Under the pieces are notes generated by a model. The model was not told where the DNA came from and ran no database searches. It was given only the letters and a program-made list of their open reading frames with translations. A stretch of DNA of 64,000 bases from Phycisphaerae bacterium (GTDB taxonomy: Bacteria; Planctomycetota; Phycisphaerae; Sedimentisphaerales; Anaerobacaceae). Of this stretch, positions 53,045-62,042 are shown in pieces. Position 1 is the first letter of the stretch; every line of letters begins with the position of its first letter. The stretch spans positions 1 to 64,000 of the forward strand of contig JAAYBV010000001.1 in assembly GCA_012744475.1 (NCBI GenBank), in the 5' to 3' direction. Position numbers and translations under genes: made by a program.

Positions 53045-54343
53045 TTATGGGCGAGATTTCCTCCTGAAGAGCACCCAAGCGGACAGGCTCAGAACCAGGA
53101 CAGCACAGGAAAACACCAAGACTACCGGTGTGTGCCCAGTCTCAGCAATCACAGGGCCCGTTGAGTCGTCGTTCGTGACTGTACTGAGATCGCCTGCATT
53201 GCCTGCGAAAGTCTCCTCATCGGCGTCAGTGTTGTCAGAGGATGCCGAAGTCACCTTGTTGTCCGGGTGAAATGACTCCATATTGGCATCCATCATGTCG
53301 ACGAACTCTTGATCGACTTGTGCCTTGGGTCTGCCTTCAAACCACTCATACTTGACCCCCATTCGACTCCTGGCATCCTGGTACGCAACCGGAGTGCCAT
53401 CAGGTACGTCCAATACAAAGGCGCGCAACGTCTCGAAATCCGGAGTGAAGTCTATGGCACTACGCTTAACCACGCTGGTCGACTCCATGAATTGCCCATC
53501 CTCATACTGCTCCCGAGTGCTTATCTCTGCTGCAACCGGCACGAAGACACCTGATATGTTCGCAATCTCGATGGACTCTACAGTCATTTCAACCTTGACG
53601 ACTGCTATTCGTGGTACGGCCGATTCCACACCCTCTGGGAGGCGGGGAGGGGGCGTGCCGAGCCGGCGATCACCATCCAGGTCGCCGACTTCCTTCTGCA
53701 CAGTAATGCGTCTTGGATTGAAACCAGCATCGGGATCAAGCCACAGCGAGTGTTTTCCATACTTCGTTGCAGCCTCGAGAACACAGGTGTCGTGCCCATC
53801 GACGCTCTCCATGGCGTCGCGCAAGCGCAAGGACGTTGCTTCTCGCAACACTTCCGGAATCGTCAGGTTGTTGCAACCAGACAGGTGCCCGTCAAACACG
53901 GCAGAACTCCCAATGTCAACATGAATGGTGGAGCGCAATTCATCGACGTTCGAGAAGATATTCACTCTGCCTGTCTCCCGGTTCTCTCTGGGATAATCGT
54001 ATACCATGGCCTCAGGCTCATTCTCCCGCAATACGAACTTCCTTGCACGGCTGCGAAATGTCTGGCCTCCGTCAACAGAAGTCTTTCTCATGAACTCAAA
54101 GCCCAAGCTGTTTCCGTCCCTGTACACCATCCCGGTCTTTGCCATACGGAATCCTTTGGGCTCCCATGCGCCTGCAAACGTGGTGTTTGATTCAAGCTCG
54201 AACGCTACCCGGCTATTGATTGGTTTCAGTGACTGTTCATAGAGGCGAAGAACCTCTTCGGCTGTCCAATCTGCTCCAAGAGCCAATCTGGGAGTAAGAA
54301 CAAGCACGCACGTTAAGACTTTGGTGACGATGTGGACTCTCAT
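53045..54343 (-). CDS. Secreted membrane-anchored hypothetical protein
   Basis: The 432-residue protein has a signal peptide ending 'RLALGADW', a long beta-rich ectodomain and a C-terminal membrane helix with basic tail ('PVVLVFSCAVLVLSLSAW', 'RRKSRP'). The ectodomain resembles outer-membrane lipoprotein-sorting or LolA-like sheets ('LEAATKYGKHSLWLDPDAGF', 'TVQKEVGDLDGD'), so a surface role is likely. The tail could be a sorting signal, but no PEP or LPXTG motif is present. AGGAGA precedes the ATG at 54343. Codon use seems less GC-biased than in the neighbours. Confidence 0.65.
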   Translation of the reverse strand: MRVHIVTKVLTCVLVLTPRLALGADWTAEEVLRLYEQSLKPINSRVAFELESNTTFAGAWEPKGFRMAKTGMVYRDGNSLGFEFMRKTSVDGGQTFRSRARKFVLRENEPEAMVYDYPRENRETGRVNIFSNVDELRSTIHVDIGSSAVFDGHLSGCNNLTIPEVLREATSLRLRDAMESVDGHDTCVLEAATKYGKHSLWLDPDAGFNPRRITVQKEVGDLDGDRRLGTPPPRLPEGVESAVPRIAVVKVEMTVESIEIANISGVFVPVAAEISTREQYEDGQFMESTSVVKRSAIDFTPDFETLRAFVLDVPDGTPVAYQDARSRMGVKYEWFEGRPKAQVDQEFVDMMDANMESFHPDNKVTSASSDNTDADEETFAGNAGDLSTVTNDDSTGPVIAETGHTPVVLVFSCAVLVLSLSAWVLFRRKSRP

Positions 54344-54591
54344 CGGATCTCTCCTATCCGACATTTCCCATATGACCTCCCCGGCAACATCGCCGGACTC
54401 GTGACTCCCAATATACCACCGGCCTCTGGGGAATTCAAGCATTAGGAATGCCCCATGGCACGACAACCGAGGTTGAATCGGGGGGGCAAATCGGCATTCA
54501 GGATGCCCACACAGCCGTTTTGTCCCAAAATTGTCGATAGTCACAGCGTCGCCTCTTCCGCTTTCTCTGGGTTGTCCCCTCCTGCACCCGG

Positions 54592-54750
54592 TCATATCGG
54601 CACGGCCCTCGGCGAGATGGCGGCGAACCGTCGAATCCGATCCAGAGTCGCTCGGTACAGGCGACCCGGCACCGCGACTTCCGCCAACTGGAACGTCACG
54701 TATCGAGCATGGTACACCACCTTGCCGCCGATCTTGACCAGCTTGTCTCG
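54592..54750 (-). pseudogene. Remnant of an IS1380-type transposase C-terminus
   Basis: The minus strand reads 'DKLVKIGGKVVYHARYVTF', 'QLAEVAVPGRLYRATLDRI', 'RRFAAISPRAVPI', then TGA at 54592. This is the C-terminal end of IS1380-family DDE transposases, about 53 codons. Nothing upstream continues it in any frame, so it is a relic. It lies directly beside the repeat array at 54777. Confidence 0.7.
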
Positions 54751-54776
54751 TGGAGATACTATGGACAGTCACCTAT

Positions 54777-55437
54777 TAAGGGTACGGAGGGTCCTGAATT
54801 ACTGCAATACCGGGCGGTGTCGTTCTGCGGCGTTCGGGCAGACAAGTCAGGGAGACTCTGTATGGCACTTTGGGTTCTTGTTCTGGCGATGGTGCTGGGC
54901 GATAGAGTTCCGAGTTTCAAGTGTTGAGTCTCAAGTTTGAAGAGGTTTGCTTCACGCTTCACGGGCGACGGGCGGCTTGCGACTGCACTCTGCGAACGCG
55001 TGACCATCCTGACCCAGGGCTTCAAGGTGCTGTTCTGTTGAGACGCAGAGTGTTGAGTTTCGAGTTTGGCGTGTCAAGTTGAAGATTGAAGTGTGAAGGC
55101 CGTGGGTCTGGGAAGAGTCTCGGGGACGCTTTGTTCATCTTGGTTTGGATGCACGAAGCTGTATCCAGACGGTTCGCTTGGGCTCGTCGCTCGCAACGGC
55201 AAAAGCCGATGATGATCGGTACCTGCGAATCGCAGGTAGCGCGGTTGGTCGGTATGCGGTTAATGGGCAGCGCGGGTGCGAGGCCTTAGAGAGGACGTGC
55301 CATCGGTGACGAGCGGCGCCTGCCCTGAGTCCCAATGCGCATCGAGATCGAGCGGGGATGTTTGCCCTGCGTCGGCGAGATACGAGATACGAGCGCAGCC
55401 TGCCCCGAGCGAAGTCGAGGGGAGATGCGCCCGGCGT
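54777..55437 (+). repeat. Repeat array, copy L1 (blocks R1, R2, R3)
   Basis: R1 (54777-54967) shares 'GTCAGGGAG', 'TGGGTTCT', 'AGTGTTGAGT' and 'GCTTCACGCTTCACG' with 63418-63615 inverted. R2 (55171-55275) contains the palindrome CCTGCGAATCGCAGG and the lead GGTTCGCTT, as in 62850-62956 inverted. R3 (55384-55437) carries GAGCGCAGCCTGCC and GAGCGAAGTCGAGGGGAGAT, as in 62701-62758 inverted. Together they fill the 54344-55436 gap with the IS1380 relic. No intact gene is present in this 1.1 kb. Confidence 0.75.
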
Positions 55438-56525
55438 CAGGCGAGTTCGCGGCGGCGCAGGTGGGTGTAGAAGCCGTAGCCGAGCAGGGTCAGGAGGACG
55501 ACGGCGGAGGTGTGCTGGAAGAGGCTGGGGCCCATGTTGTGGACGTGGGGCGCAGCGGCCAATTCCATGTGGGGGGCAATGGCGTCGAGCAGGAGGCCGC
55601 CGGCGAGGGCGCAGACGGCGACGGTGATCAGGTAGAGAACCGCCGTGCGGCGGCCGAGGGTGTTCCAGATCGTGGCCAGACCCGCGGCATTCGTGACCGG
55701 GCCTGTCATGAGGAAAACGAATGCGGCGCCGGGGCTCAGGCCCTTGAGGATCATCGCCGCAGCCAGGGGCACCGACCCGGAGGTACACACATAGATGGGA
55801 ATGCCGATCAGCATCATCACGAGCATGGCGGGCAGGCCCCGGCCCAGCTTCTGCGCAAAGAAGTCGTCCGGCATCAGTGCGGAGATCACGGCCGCGATGG
55901 TCAGACCGACCAGCAGGGATTTGCCGATGTCGCGGGGCAGGGACAGGAAGCCGTACCGCAGGCCGTCGAGAAGCCGGCGTCGGGGCGTGATCAGAGGGTG
56001 ACAGCGACACTCACCAACGGGTCGAGAACCATCCGATTGCGGATTGACGGGATCGTTGTCTTCCGACTCAGCGTCTTTGTCCTCCGGGGTCTGTCCGAAG
56101 AGGCTCACGAGCAGGCCACCCACGAGACTGGTCACCAGCGCGGCCATCGGTGCGAAGATCGCGAAGACGGGCCCCAGAAGGCTGTAAGTCACCAGGATGC
56201 AGTCTACACCCGTCTGCGGCGTGGCCAGCAGGAAGGCGATTGTCGAGCCCTTGCTGGCTCCGCGCTGACGGAGGGACATGGACACGGGGATCACGCCGCA
56301 GGAGCACAGAGGCATCGGAAGGCCGAAGAGTGCCGCCTTCAGAACGGGCAGAATGCCCTTCCCACCGAGGTGCCGCTCGACCATTCGTTGTGAGATAAAG
56401 ATGGACAGCAGGCCGGCCACAAGGAATCCGAACAGCAGATAGGGCGACATCTGCGCTATCGTGGCCCAGAAATCCACCGCGACTTGTCTGAGAATCTCAA
56501 GCACAGCCTGCAACCTTTCGTTCAC
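55437..56525 (-). CDS. SO_0444-family permease, putative Cu/Zn or arsenite-type efflux
   Basis: The 362-residue permease has about eight membrane helices. The signature 'GLPMPLCSCGVIPVSMSLRQ' (C74, C76) and the mirror-repeat 'GIPIYVCTSGSVPLAAAMIL' with 'MTGPVTNAAGLATIW' define the SO_0444/DUF318 group of transition-metal exporters. A soluble loop at 150-195 includes 'GECRCHPLITP', a possible metal-binding site. Its start overlaps the 3' end of the ferredoxin-like gene by 29 bases, so the pair is co-translated. It is last in the Rrf2-hcp operon. Confidence 0.85.
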   Translation of the reverse strand: MNERLQAVLEILRQVAVDFWATIAQMSPYLLFGFLVAGLLSIFISQRMVERHLGGKGILPVLKAALFGLPMPLCSCGVIPVSMSLRQRGASKGSTIAFLLATPQTGVDCILVTYSLLGPVFAIFAPMAALVTSLVGGLLVSLFGQTPEDKDAESEDNDPVNPQSDGSRPVGECRCHPLITPRRRLLDGLRYGFLSLPRDIGKSLLVGLTIAAVISALMPDDFFAQKLGRGLPAMLVMMLIGIPIYVCTSGSVPLAAAMILKGLSPGAAFVFLMTGPVTNAAGLATIWNTLGRRTAVLYLITVAVCALAGGLLLDAIAPHMELAAAPHVHNMGPSLFQHTSAVVLLTLLGYGFYTHLRRRELA

Positions 56526-57264
56526 CGGTTTGCCCCGCGCGGATCGTTTCGTGTCGAATCACGCTGCCGCGAAGAGACACAGTGACATCCTGGAAGTCCA
56601 TCGATTTGCCGCTACGGGCGATGGCCTCGCGGGCCACGCGCGTCAGGCCGGAACAGCACGGCACCTCCATGTGCACCACGGTCAGCGAGCGGATCGTATT
56701 GGCCCGGAGGATGTCCGCCAGCTTCTCGATGTAGAACTGCGCATCGTCGAGCTTGGGGCAGCCCATCGCCACGCTGCGGCCCTTGAGAAACCGCTGGTGG
56801 AAATCGCCCATCGCAAACGGCACGCAGTCCGCCGCCAGCAGCAGGTCCGCATCGGCGAAATACGGCGCCGTTCGCGCCACCAGCTTCAACTGGACGGGCC
56901 AGTGTCTCAGTTGCGACGGCGCCGCTGGTTCATCGGCGGCTTCGGTCGGCGCAGCCTTCGCCGCCTCGTCGAACCGCTGCATCGCCAAGCCCGGACAGGC
57001 AAACCCCGGCTCGGGTTTGTTCTCTTTCGCCAGATGGGCCTTGGTGGCCTCCTCATCGAACTCGGCCGCCTCCCGCTGCTCGATCGTGATGGCGTCCTGG
57101 GGGCAGTGCCCCAGGCACGCCCCCAGGCCGTCGCAGTAGGTTTCGCTGACCAGTTTCGCCTTGCCGTTGATGATCTTGATCGCGCCCTCGGCGCAGGCGG
57201 TGACGCACTGGCCGCAGCCGTTGCACTTTTCCTCATCGATCTTTACGATGTTTCGTACTGCCAT
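56497..57264 (-). CDS. Ferredoxin-domain protein of the hcp operon
   Basis: The 255-residue protein has two [4Fe-4S] motifs near the N-terminus, 'CNGCGQCVTACAEGA' and 'CDGLGACLGHCPQDA'. The rest is a conserved C-terminal domain with several cysteines ('LAADCVPFAMGDFHQ', 'SVAMGCPKLDDAQFY', 'MEVPCCSGLTRVA'). This arrangement is frequently encoded next to hcp, and it is probably the electron donor to Hcp. GAGGTGTATC precedes the ATG. The permease start overlaps its 3' end. Confidence 0.85.
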   Translation of the reverse strand: MAVRNIVKIDEEKCNGCGQCVTACAEGAIKIINGKAKLVSETYCDGLGACLGHCPQDAITIEQREAAEFDEEATKAHLAKENKPEPGFACPGLAMQRFDEAAKAAPTEAADEPAAPSQLRHWPVQLKLVARTAPYFADADLLLAADCVPFAMGDFHQRFLKGRSVAMGCPKLDDAQFYIEKLADILRANTIRSLTVVHMEVPCCSGLTRVAREAIARSGKSMDFQDVTVSLRGSVIRHETIRAGQTGERKVAGCA

Positions 57265-57449
57265 GATACACCTCGGTTCCTACGGGTTTGGAGGTACCGC
57301 AGTTTGTCGTCAAGCCCTCCGTGGGGGTGCGGCCACGAACAAGAACCGCACCTCGTTCATGGCCAGACCCCTCGACTTCACTTCGTTCCACTCGGGGTGA
57401 CAAGGAAGCTGCGATCAGTCCTCCTTCACCGTACAGGATCGCCAGCCGC

Positions 57450-59099
57450 TCAGGTGGCGAGCGTGGCGGCGATATCGTCTTTCACACTGCCGATCGGCTT
57501 GATGTCGAACTTCTCGACCAGCACGTTGAGCACGTCCGGCGTGACGAAAGCCGGCAGGCTCGGTCCCAGGCGAATGTTCTTGACACCCAGGTGCAGCAGC
57601 GTCAGCAGTATCGCCACCGCCTTCTGCTCAAACCACGAGAGGATCAGCGACAGCGGCAGATCGTTGACGCCGCAGTCGAACGCCCCCGCCAGCGCCACGG
57701 CGATCTGCACCGCCGAATAGGCGTCGTTGCACTGCCCGACGTCGAGCAATCGCGGGATGCCGTCGATGTCGCCGAATTCGAGCTTGTTGAAGCGGTACTT
57801 GCCGCAGGCGAGCGTCAGGATCACGCAGTCGCCGGGCACCTGTTCGGCGAACTCGGTGTAGTAGTTGCGTCCGGGCTTGGCGCCGTCGCATCCGCCGATC
57901 AGGTAGAAGTGGCGGATCTTGCCCGCCTTGACCAGGTCGATGACCTTGCCGGCAGCGTTCATCACGGCGTTGCGTCCGAAGCCGACGGTGATGTACTTGG
58001 CCGGCGCATCGGCGGCAAAACCGGGCGCCGCCAGCGCCGCCTGGATGACCGGCGCGAAGTTGCGGTCGTCGATGTGCTTGACGCCGGGCCAGCCGACCAG
58101 GCCGAGCGTGAAGATGCGGTCCTTGTAGCTGTCCTTGGGCTTCATGATGCAGTTGGTCGTCATGACGATCGGGCCGGGGAACTCGTCGAACTCGGTGCGC
58201 TGGTTCTGCCAGGCGCCGCCGTAGTTGCCCGCCAGGTGCTTGTACTTCTTCAGGCCGGGATAGGCGTTGCAGGGCAGCATCTCGCCGTGCGTATAGATGT
58301 TGATTCCCTTGCCCTCGGTCTGTTTGAGCAGCTCGTCGAGGTCTTTGAGGTCGTGGCCGGAGACCAGGATGCACTTGCCCTTGACCGGCGTGATGCGCAC
58401 CTTTGTCGGCTCGGGATGGCCGTAGACGCCTGTGTTGGCGGCGTCGAGCAGCTCCATCGCGCGGAGGTTGATCTCGCCGGTCTGGAGGGCCTTGGCAAGC
58501 AGGTCGTTGACATCGGACGGGCCGGTGGTCAGGTAGTCGAGCATGCGGTGGAAGTCGGCATAGAGCTTGGGGTCTTCCTTGCCGAGGATCTCGGCGTGGT
58601 CGACATAGGCGGCGGCCCCTTTGAGGCCGTAGACGATCAGCTCTTGCAGGCCGGCGGGCGTGCCACCGAGCTTCTCGATCCACTTGGCGATCGAAACGTC
58701 CTGCGCCTTGGCGAGCAGACCTTGGAGGTCATCCGTATTCTCCCACCAGCGGACCGGACAGGAGAAGGTCTCGGGTGTCTTGCCCGCCTGGCGGGCGGCC
58801 TTCTCGTACAGCGATTGGGCCTTGCCCTTGATGATCGCCGCCTCCTGGAGGAACGTGCCGAACCACCGCAGATCGAAGTTCACGTTCGTGATCGTGCTGA
58901 ACAACGCCTTGACCGTGAAGACGTCGACCGCCCGGTCCCGCGCGCCCATCTGGTGGGCGCGGTACGCGTACCGCGAAATGTCCTTCGTCGCGTAGATCAG
59001 CAAATCCTGAAGCGCTGCCGTCTGTGGATCCTTGCCGCACGCTCCCGCAACCGTACACCCCGTTCCTTTGGCTGTCTGCTCACACTGATAACAAAACAT
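57450..59099 (-). CDS. hcp: Hybrid cluster protein (nitric oxide / hydroxylamine reductase), class I
   Basis: The 549-residue protein has the N-terminal cluster motif C3-x2-C6-x8-C15-x5-C21 of class I (anaerobe-type) Hcp. Hybrid-cluster ligands are in 'VSGHDLKDLDELL', 'NIYTHGEMLPCNAYPGLKKY', 'TNCIMKP', 'FYLIGGCDGAKPGRNYY', 'LACGKYRFN' and 'DVGQCNDAYSAV'. Hcp detoxifies NO, reducing it to N2O, and can reduce hydroxylamine. AAAGGAG lies seven bases before the ATG. It is co-transcribed with the Rrf2 regulator upstream. Confidence 0.96.
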   Translation of the reverse strand: MFCYQCEQTAKGTGCTVAGACGKDPQTAALQDLLIYATKDISRYAYRAHQMGARDRAVDVFTVKALFSTITNVNFDLRWFGTFLQEAAIIKGKAQSLYEKAARQAGKTPETFSCPVRWWENTDDLQGLLAKAQDVSIAKWIEKLGGTPAGLQELIVYGLKGAAAYVDHAEILGKEDPKLYADFHRMLDYLTTGPSDVNDLLAKALQTGEINLRAMELLDAANTGVYGHPEPTKVRITPVKGKCILVSGHDLKDLDELLKQTEGKGINIYTHGEMLPCNAYPGLKKYKHLAGNYGGAWQNQRTEFDEFPGPIVMTTNCIMKPKDSYKDRIFTLGLVGWPGVKHIDDRNFAPVIQAALAAPGFAADAPAKYITVGFGRNAVMNAAGKVIDLVKAGKIRHFYLIGGCDGAKPGRNYYTEFAEQVPGDCVILTLACGKYRFNKLEFGDIDGIPRLLDVGQCNDAYSAVQIAVALAGAFDCGVNDLPLSLILSWFEQKAVAILLTLLHLGVKNIRLGPSLPAFVTPDVLNVLVEKFDIKPIGSVKDDIAATLAT

Positions 59100-59201
59100 T
59101 TGCGATCTCCTTTGTTATATTCTGTTCCTGGTCCGCTATCCCGTGACGCGACTCCCGACGGCCGGATGACCTCGGCGTGAGGCTTCTCGTCGGCCCGGCC
59201 G

Positions 59202-59540
59202 CTATAGCAATCTTGTGGTTTCCGACGGGCGCGGGGTCTTGACGACCAGCACGCGGAAAACGCCGTCGCTCTCGTTGTGCCATGCGTGCGGAATTCGGGC
59301 CGGACTGTCGATCAACGTATCCGGTCCAACCTCGCGCCGCTCCTGCCCGATCTCGACCACGCCTCGCCCTTCGAGGACGTAGAAGAACACATCCACGGGT
59401 GTGACATGCCTCTTGAGCGATTCACCGGGCCCCAGGGTGATGTGCATCACCTGAGCGTGCTCGCTGTCATGCAGCTTGCTCACCTTGACGTGGTGCGGGT
59501 TCTGAATTCCCGGTGCGGCCTTGGCATCCATCACTTGCAT
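59202..59540 (-). CDS. Cupin-domain protein, second of the operon
   Basis: The 112-residue single-cupin protein has the metal motifs 'KRHVTPVDVFFYVLEGRG' and 'DSPARIPHAWHNES'. Encoded in the Rrf2-hcp operon 27 bp after the first cupin, it may bind metal or sense redox state; no substrate is evident. AAAGGGG lies ten bases before the ATG at 59540. Confidence 0.8.
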   Translation of the reverse strand: MQVMDAKAAPGIQNPHHVKVSKLHDSEHAQVMHITLGPGESLKRHVTPVDVFFYVLEGRGVVEIGQERREVGPDTLIDSPARIPHAWHNESDGVFRVLVVKTPRPSETTRLL

Positions 59541-59567
59541 TGTGCGGCATCCCCTTTCTCATTCGAT

Positions 59568-59915
59568 CTAACGAATCATGATCAACAGCATTTTGAATCG
59601 TTCGACGGCGGCCACCGAGTGCGGCACGTGCGCCGGCATGATGATCAACTCGCCGGCGGCGACGTCCTGGCCCCGTCCGCCGATCACCAGGTGCGCCCGG
59701 CCTTCGACGATCTGAACCACCGCGTCGTAGGGCGAGGTATGCTCGCTGAGCTTCTGGCCCCGGTCGAAGGCGAACAGCGTGATCGTCCCGCTGTCCTTGT
59801 CGAGGATCGTCTTGCTGACGATGGAGTCGGCGGCATATCCGGTCAGCGCCCCGAGCGACTCGGGCTTGCCCACGCACGCCTCCAGGAGCACCGTCTGTTT
59901 CGTTCGTTCGGTCAT
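59568..59915 (-). CDS. Cupin-domain protein, first of the operon
   Basis: The 115-residue single cupin has 'RGQKLSEHTSPYDAVVQIVE' and 'EGRAHLVIGG' and 'IIMPAHVPHSVAAVERF'. It is the type found with anaerobic redox or NO-stress genes. The start at 59915 overlaps the Rrf2 stop by four bases and has AGGAG eight bases upstream. It is translated with the regulator. Its precise role is unknown. Confidence 0.85.
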   Translation of the reverse strand: MTERTKQTVLLEACVGKPESLGALTGYAADSIVSKTILDKDSGTITLFAFDRGQKLSEHTSPYDAVVQIVEGRAHLVIGGRGQDVAAGELIIMPAHVPHSVAAVERFKMLLIMIR

Positions 59916-60358
59916 TTGCGTCTCCTGCGCCGTGTGGACTTCTGTGCCGGACGCCGGCTCTGCGCCAGTTCGCCCAGCGTCACGGCGCCAAGGTACTGGT
60001 CCATCTGCTCCTGGAGTCGTCCGATCCGCGCCCGGATCGGGCAGCCGTCCTGCCTCTGACAGGCGCCGTCGCCCAAGAGACACCGATTCAGCCGCAGCGG
60101 GCCCTGGATCGCTTCGATTATCGCCAGGATCGGCACCTCCTGAGGTGGCCGAGCCAGACGGAAGCCTCCCTTGGGCCCCATGTCGCTTTCCACAAGTCCT
60201 TCTTTGTGAAGCCTTTGCATCAGTTTGCACGCCAGTTGGTACGACACGTCCTCTTCGTCCGACAGCGCCCGGGTCGACACCGATCCATCCCCATAACGAC
60301 CGGCCAGGTTCACCGCCAGACGCAGGGCGTAATCCGTATTCCGCCTGAGTATATCCAT
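59912..60358 (-). CDS. Rrf2-family iron-sulfur transcriptional regulator, NsrR-like
   Basis: The 148-residue regulator has an N-terminal winged helix ('MDILRRNTDYALRLAVNLAG', 'VSYQLACKLMQRLHKEGLVE', 'MGPKGGFRLARP') and the cluster-binding triad C93-x6-C100-x5-C106. Such proteins sense NO, iron-sulfur status or redox state and repress detoxification genes. It is divergent from nothing but heads the hcp operon, so autoregulation via the operator at 60417 is likely. The C-terminus is a basic tail of arginines and lysine. Confidence 0.9.
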   Translation of the reverse strand: MDILRRNTDYALRLAVNLAGRYGDGSVSTRALSDEEDVSYQLACKLMQRLHKEGLVESDMGPKGGFRLARPPQEVPILAIIEAIQGPLRLNRCLLGDGACQRQDGCPIRARIGRLQEQMDQYLGAVTLGELAQSRRPAQKSTRRRRRK

Positions 60359-60416
60359 CGTATCTCACCCGAGTTCGTCGGCTGGCGACAGGCCGACACC
60401 GGCCCGCCACTCTGTA

Positions 60417-60453
60417 TAGGATAAATATAGTCCTACTTGTTCGCTCGCGGCAA
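60417..60453 (-). promoter_or_regulatory. Promoter of the Rrf2-hcp operon with candidate operator
   Basis: On the minus strand TTGCCG (60448-60453), an 18-base spacer and TATATT (60424-60429). The inverted repeat TAGGA-N9-TCCTA (60417-60435) covers the -10, where an Rrf2 protein would block polymerase. The leader to the rrf2 start is about 60 bases. Confidence 0.62.
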
Positions 60454-60587
60454 GAGAAAAATGAGAAAAACGAAGAATTTCTTTCTGCGTGTCCCCATCG
60501 ACCGGATTGGACGATTTCTCGTCACGATTCTCTCGGCCCCAATAGACATGTCTGCATTCGTCGAGCCGATTCCGCGGCGCGCCGCGA

Positions 60588-62042
60588 TCAGGGCAGCAGC
60601 TTGACGCCGGCTCCGCCGACGAAGGATTGCGCAACATCCCACGCCTTTTGCCGGGTCGAGACGTCGGGATAGCGCGGCGCCGAGGTCACACCGTGCCGTG
60701 CCAGCAGACGGGCGGCGTCCACGCGCGCCTGCTGCGCCAGGTTGGCCGCCTCGCCGAGAAGCCGCATCGACTCCTGAGGGGAGTGAAAACCCATACCGTT
60801 CGTCGCCGAGACGTAGTCCCAGCGAAACTGCGCGCCGCGAACCAGCGCCCGCGCCGCCCGGAGATCGTCGTCGGCCGTACCCGCCTGCACGGCGGCGGCA
60901 ATGTCGAAGTGCGCGTGCACCAGCGCCTCCTCCGCCTGCAACATCGCCTCGCTCACCTTGGTCTGGATGCCTTCCACGCGGCCGCGCAATTCGTCCTCGC
61001 TCCAGCGGTGGCACACGGCACAACTGTTCGCGATGTTCAGCAGAGGACTCTGAACGTGATGGTCGGTGAACTTGACGCCTCCTTCGGTGCGGTAAGGCAT
61101 GTGACAATCGGCACACGAGACGTCGCGGAACGAATGCACGCCGGTCCGGTACAACTCGTAGTCCGGATGCTGGGCCTTGACGATCCGCGCGCCCGAAATC
61201 GGGTGCACGTAGTCCGCGAAGTCGATGGCGTCATAGTACGCCAGCATGTCGTCGGCGGTCGTGCCCTTCGGCCAGGGGAAGGTCAGATAGTTCTTCAGGC
61301 CTGCCGATTCATCCGTCTTGAAGTAATACTCCGCATGGCACTGGGTGCAAACCAGCGAGCGCATCTCCTGATGGCTGGCCTCGTCGATGCTGCGTCCCAT
61401 CGCGGCGAACGCCTCGCGCAGCGCCGGCCGCGTGATCCGCAGGCGCAGCGTGTTCGGATCGTGGCAATCCTGACAGCCAATCGGGTGTGTGATCTCGCTC
61501 GTCAGATCGTGGAAGTTGGCGGCATAGAATTCCTTCACGCCCATCTTGTCCATCATACGGGGCACATCCGTGCTCTTGCAGGTCCAGCAGGTGGCGGCCT
61601 GGAACGGCGTGGCGATCCGCGCCGTCTCGCGGACGTCCTGCACCGCGTAGTAATGCCCGCGTGCCTGGAGGTACTCCTTGCTGAACCCGTAACCGGCGAA
61701 CAGGATCACCTGGAACGAGTCCTCTTCGAGATAGTCGCGCGGATCCGCGCCGCCGAACTTCGTCCTGGTGTCGGTGATGCGCGTCTTCAGGTACGACTCG
61801 TACTGCCTCGGATAGCTCTGTCCCCAGACGGCGTTGTCGGGCTCCCACTGAGCGATCGGCGTGGCGACCATGGTCGGCCGCTGCGCTTCCCACCGTCGCT
61901 CCATCACCGAGACCGCCAGCAGCCCGAGCACGAGGATCGCTCCGGCGGCCGAGACGAGAATCGCCGCCCCCGCCCACAGCGGCAGCGGGCCGGCGCTGCT
62001 CGTAAAGAGCTTCGACTTGCTCTCGGGAGTTCCTGACGCCAT
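60588..62042 (-). CDS. nrfA: Pentahaem cytochrome c nitrite reductase
   Basis: The 484-residue enzyme reduces nitrite to ammonia with six electrons. The catalytic haem site is the lysine-ligated 'CWTCKS' (about 151), followed by four CxxCH sites: 'CQDCH' (about 187), 'CTQCH' (about 228), 'CADCH' (about 309) and 'CAVCH' (about 339). The N-terminus is a signal anchor ('LPLWAGAAILVSAAGAILVL'). The ATG at 62042 overlaps the nrfH stop (TGATG). It lies between nrfH and the divergently regulated hcp operon. Confidence 0.96.
   Translation of the reverse strand: MASGTPESKSKLFTSSAGPLPLWAGAAILVSAAGAILVLGLLAVSVMERRWEAQRPTMVATPIAQWEPDNAVWGQSYPRQYESYLKTRITDTRTKFGGADPRDYLEEDSFQVILFAGYGFSKEYLQARGHYYAVQDVRETARIATPFQAATCWTCKSTDVPRMMDKMGVKEFYAANFHDLTSEITHPIGCQDCHDPNTLRLRITRPALREAFAAMGRSIDEASHQEMRSLVCTQCHAEYYFKTDESAGLKNYLTFPWPKGTTADDMLAYYDAIDFADYVHPISGARIVKAQHPDYELYRTGVHSFRDVSCADCHMPYRTEGGVKFTDHHVQSPLLNIANSCAVCHRWSEDELRGRVEGIQTKVSEAMLQAEEALVHAHFDIAAAVQAGTADDDLRAARALVRGAQFRWDYVSATNGMGFHSPQESMRLLGEAANLAQQARVDAARLLARHGVTSAPRYPDVSTRQKAWDVAQSFVGGAGVKLLP

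Noticed and set aside
52927-53164. A short plus-strand frame after the orphan promoter
   Set aside because: It has no ribosome site, resembles no protein and overlaps the end of the gene on the other strand.
53045-54343. PEP-CTERM or LPXTG sorting tail on the 432-residue protein
   Set aside because: A membrane helix with a basic tail is present, but no PEP or LPXTG motif precedes it; it may be a simple anchor.
54455-54940. A 161-codon plus-strand frame in the 54.4-55.4 kb gap
   Set aside because: It runs across the transposase relic in antisense and into repeat R1, with no ribosome site and no coherent protein character.
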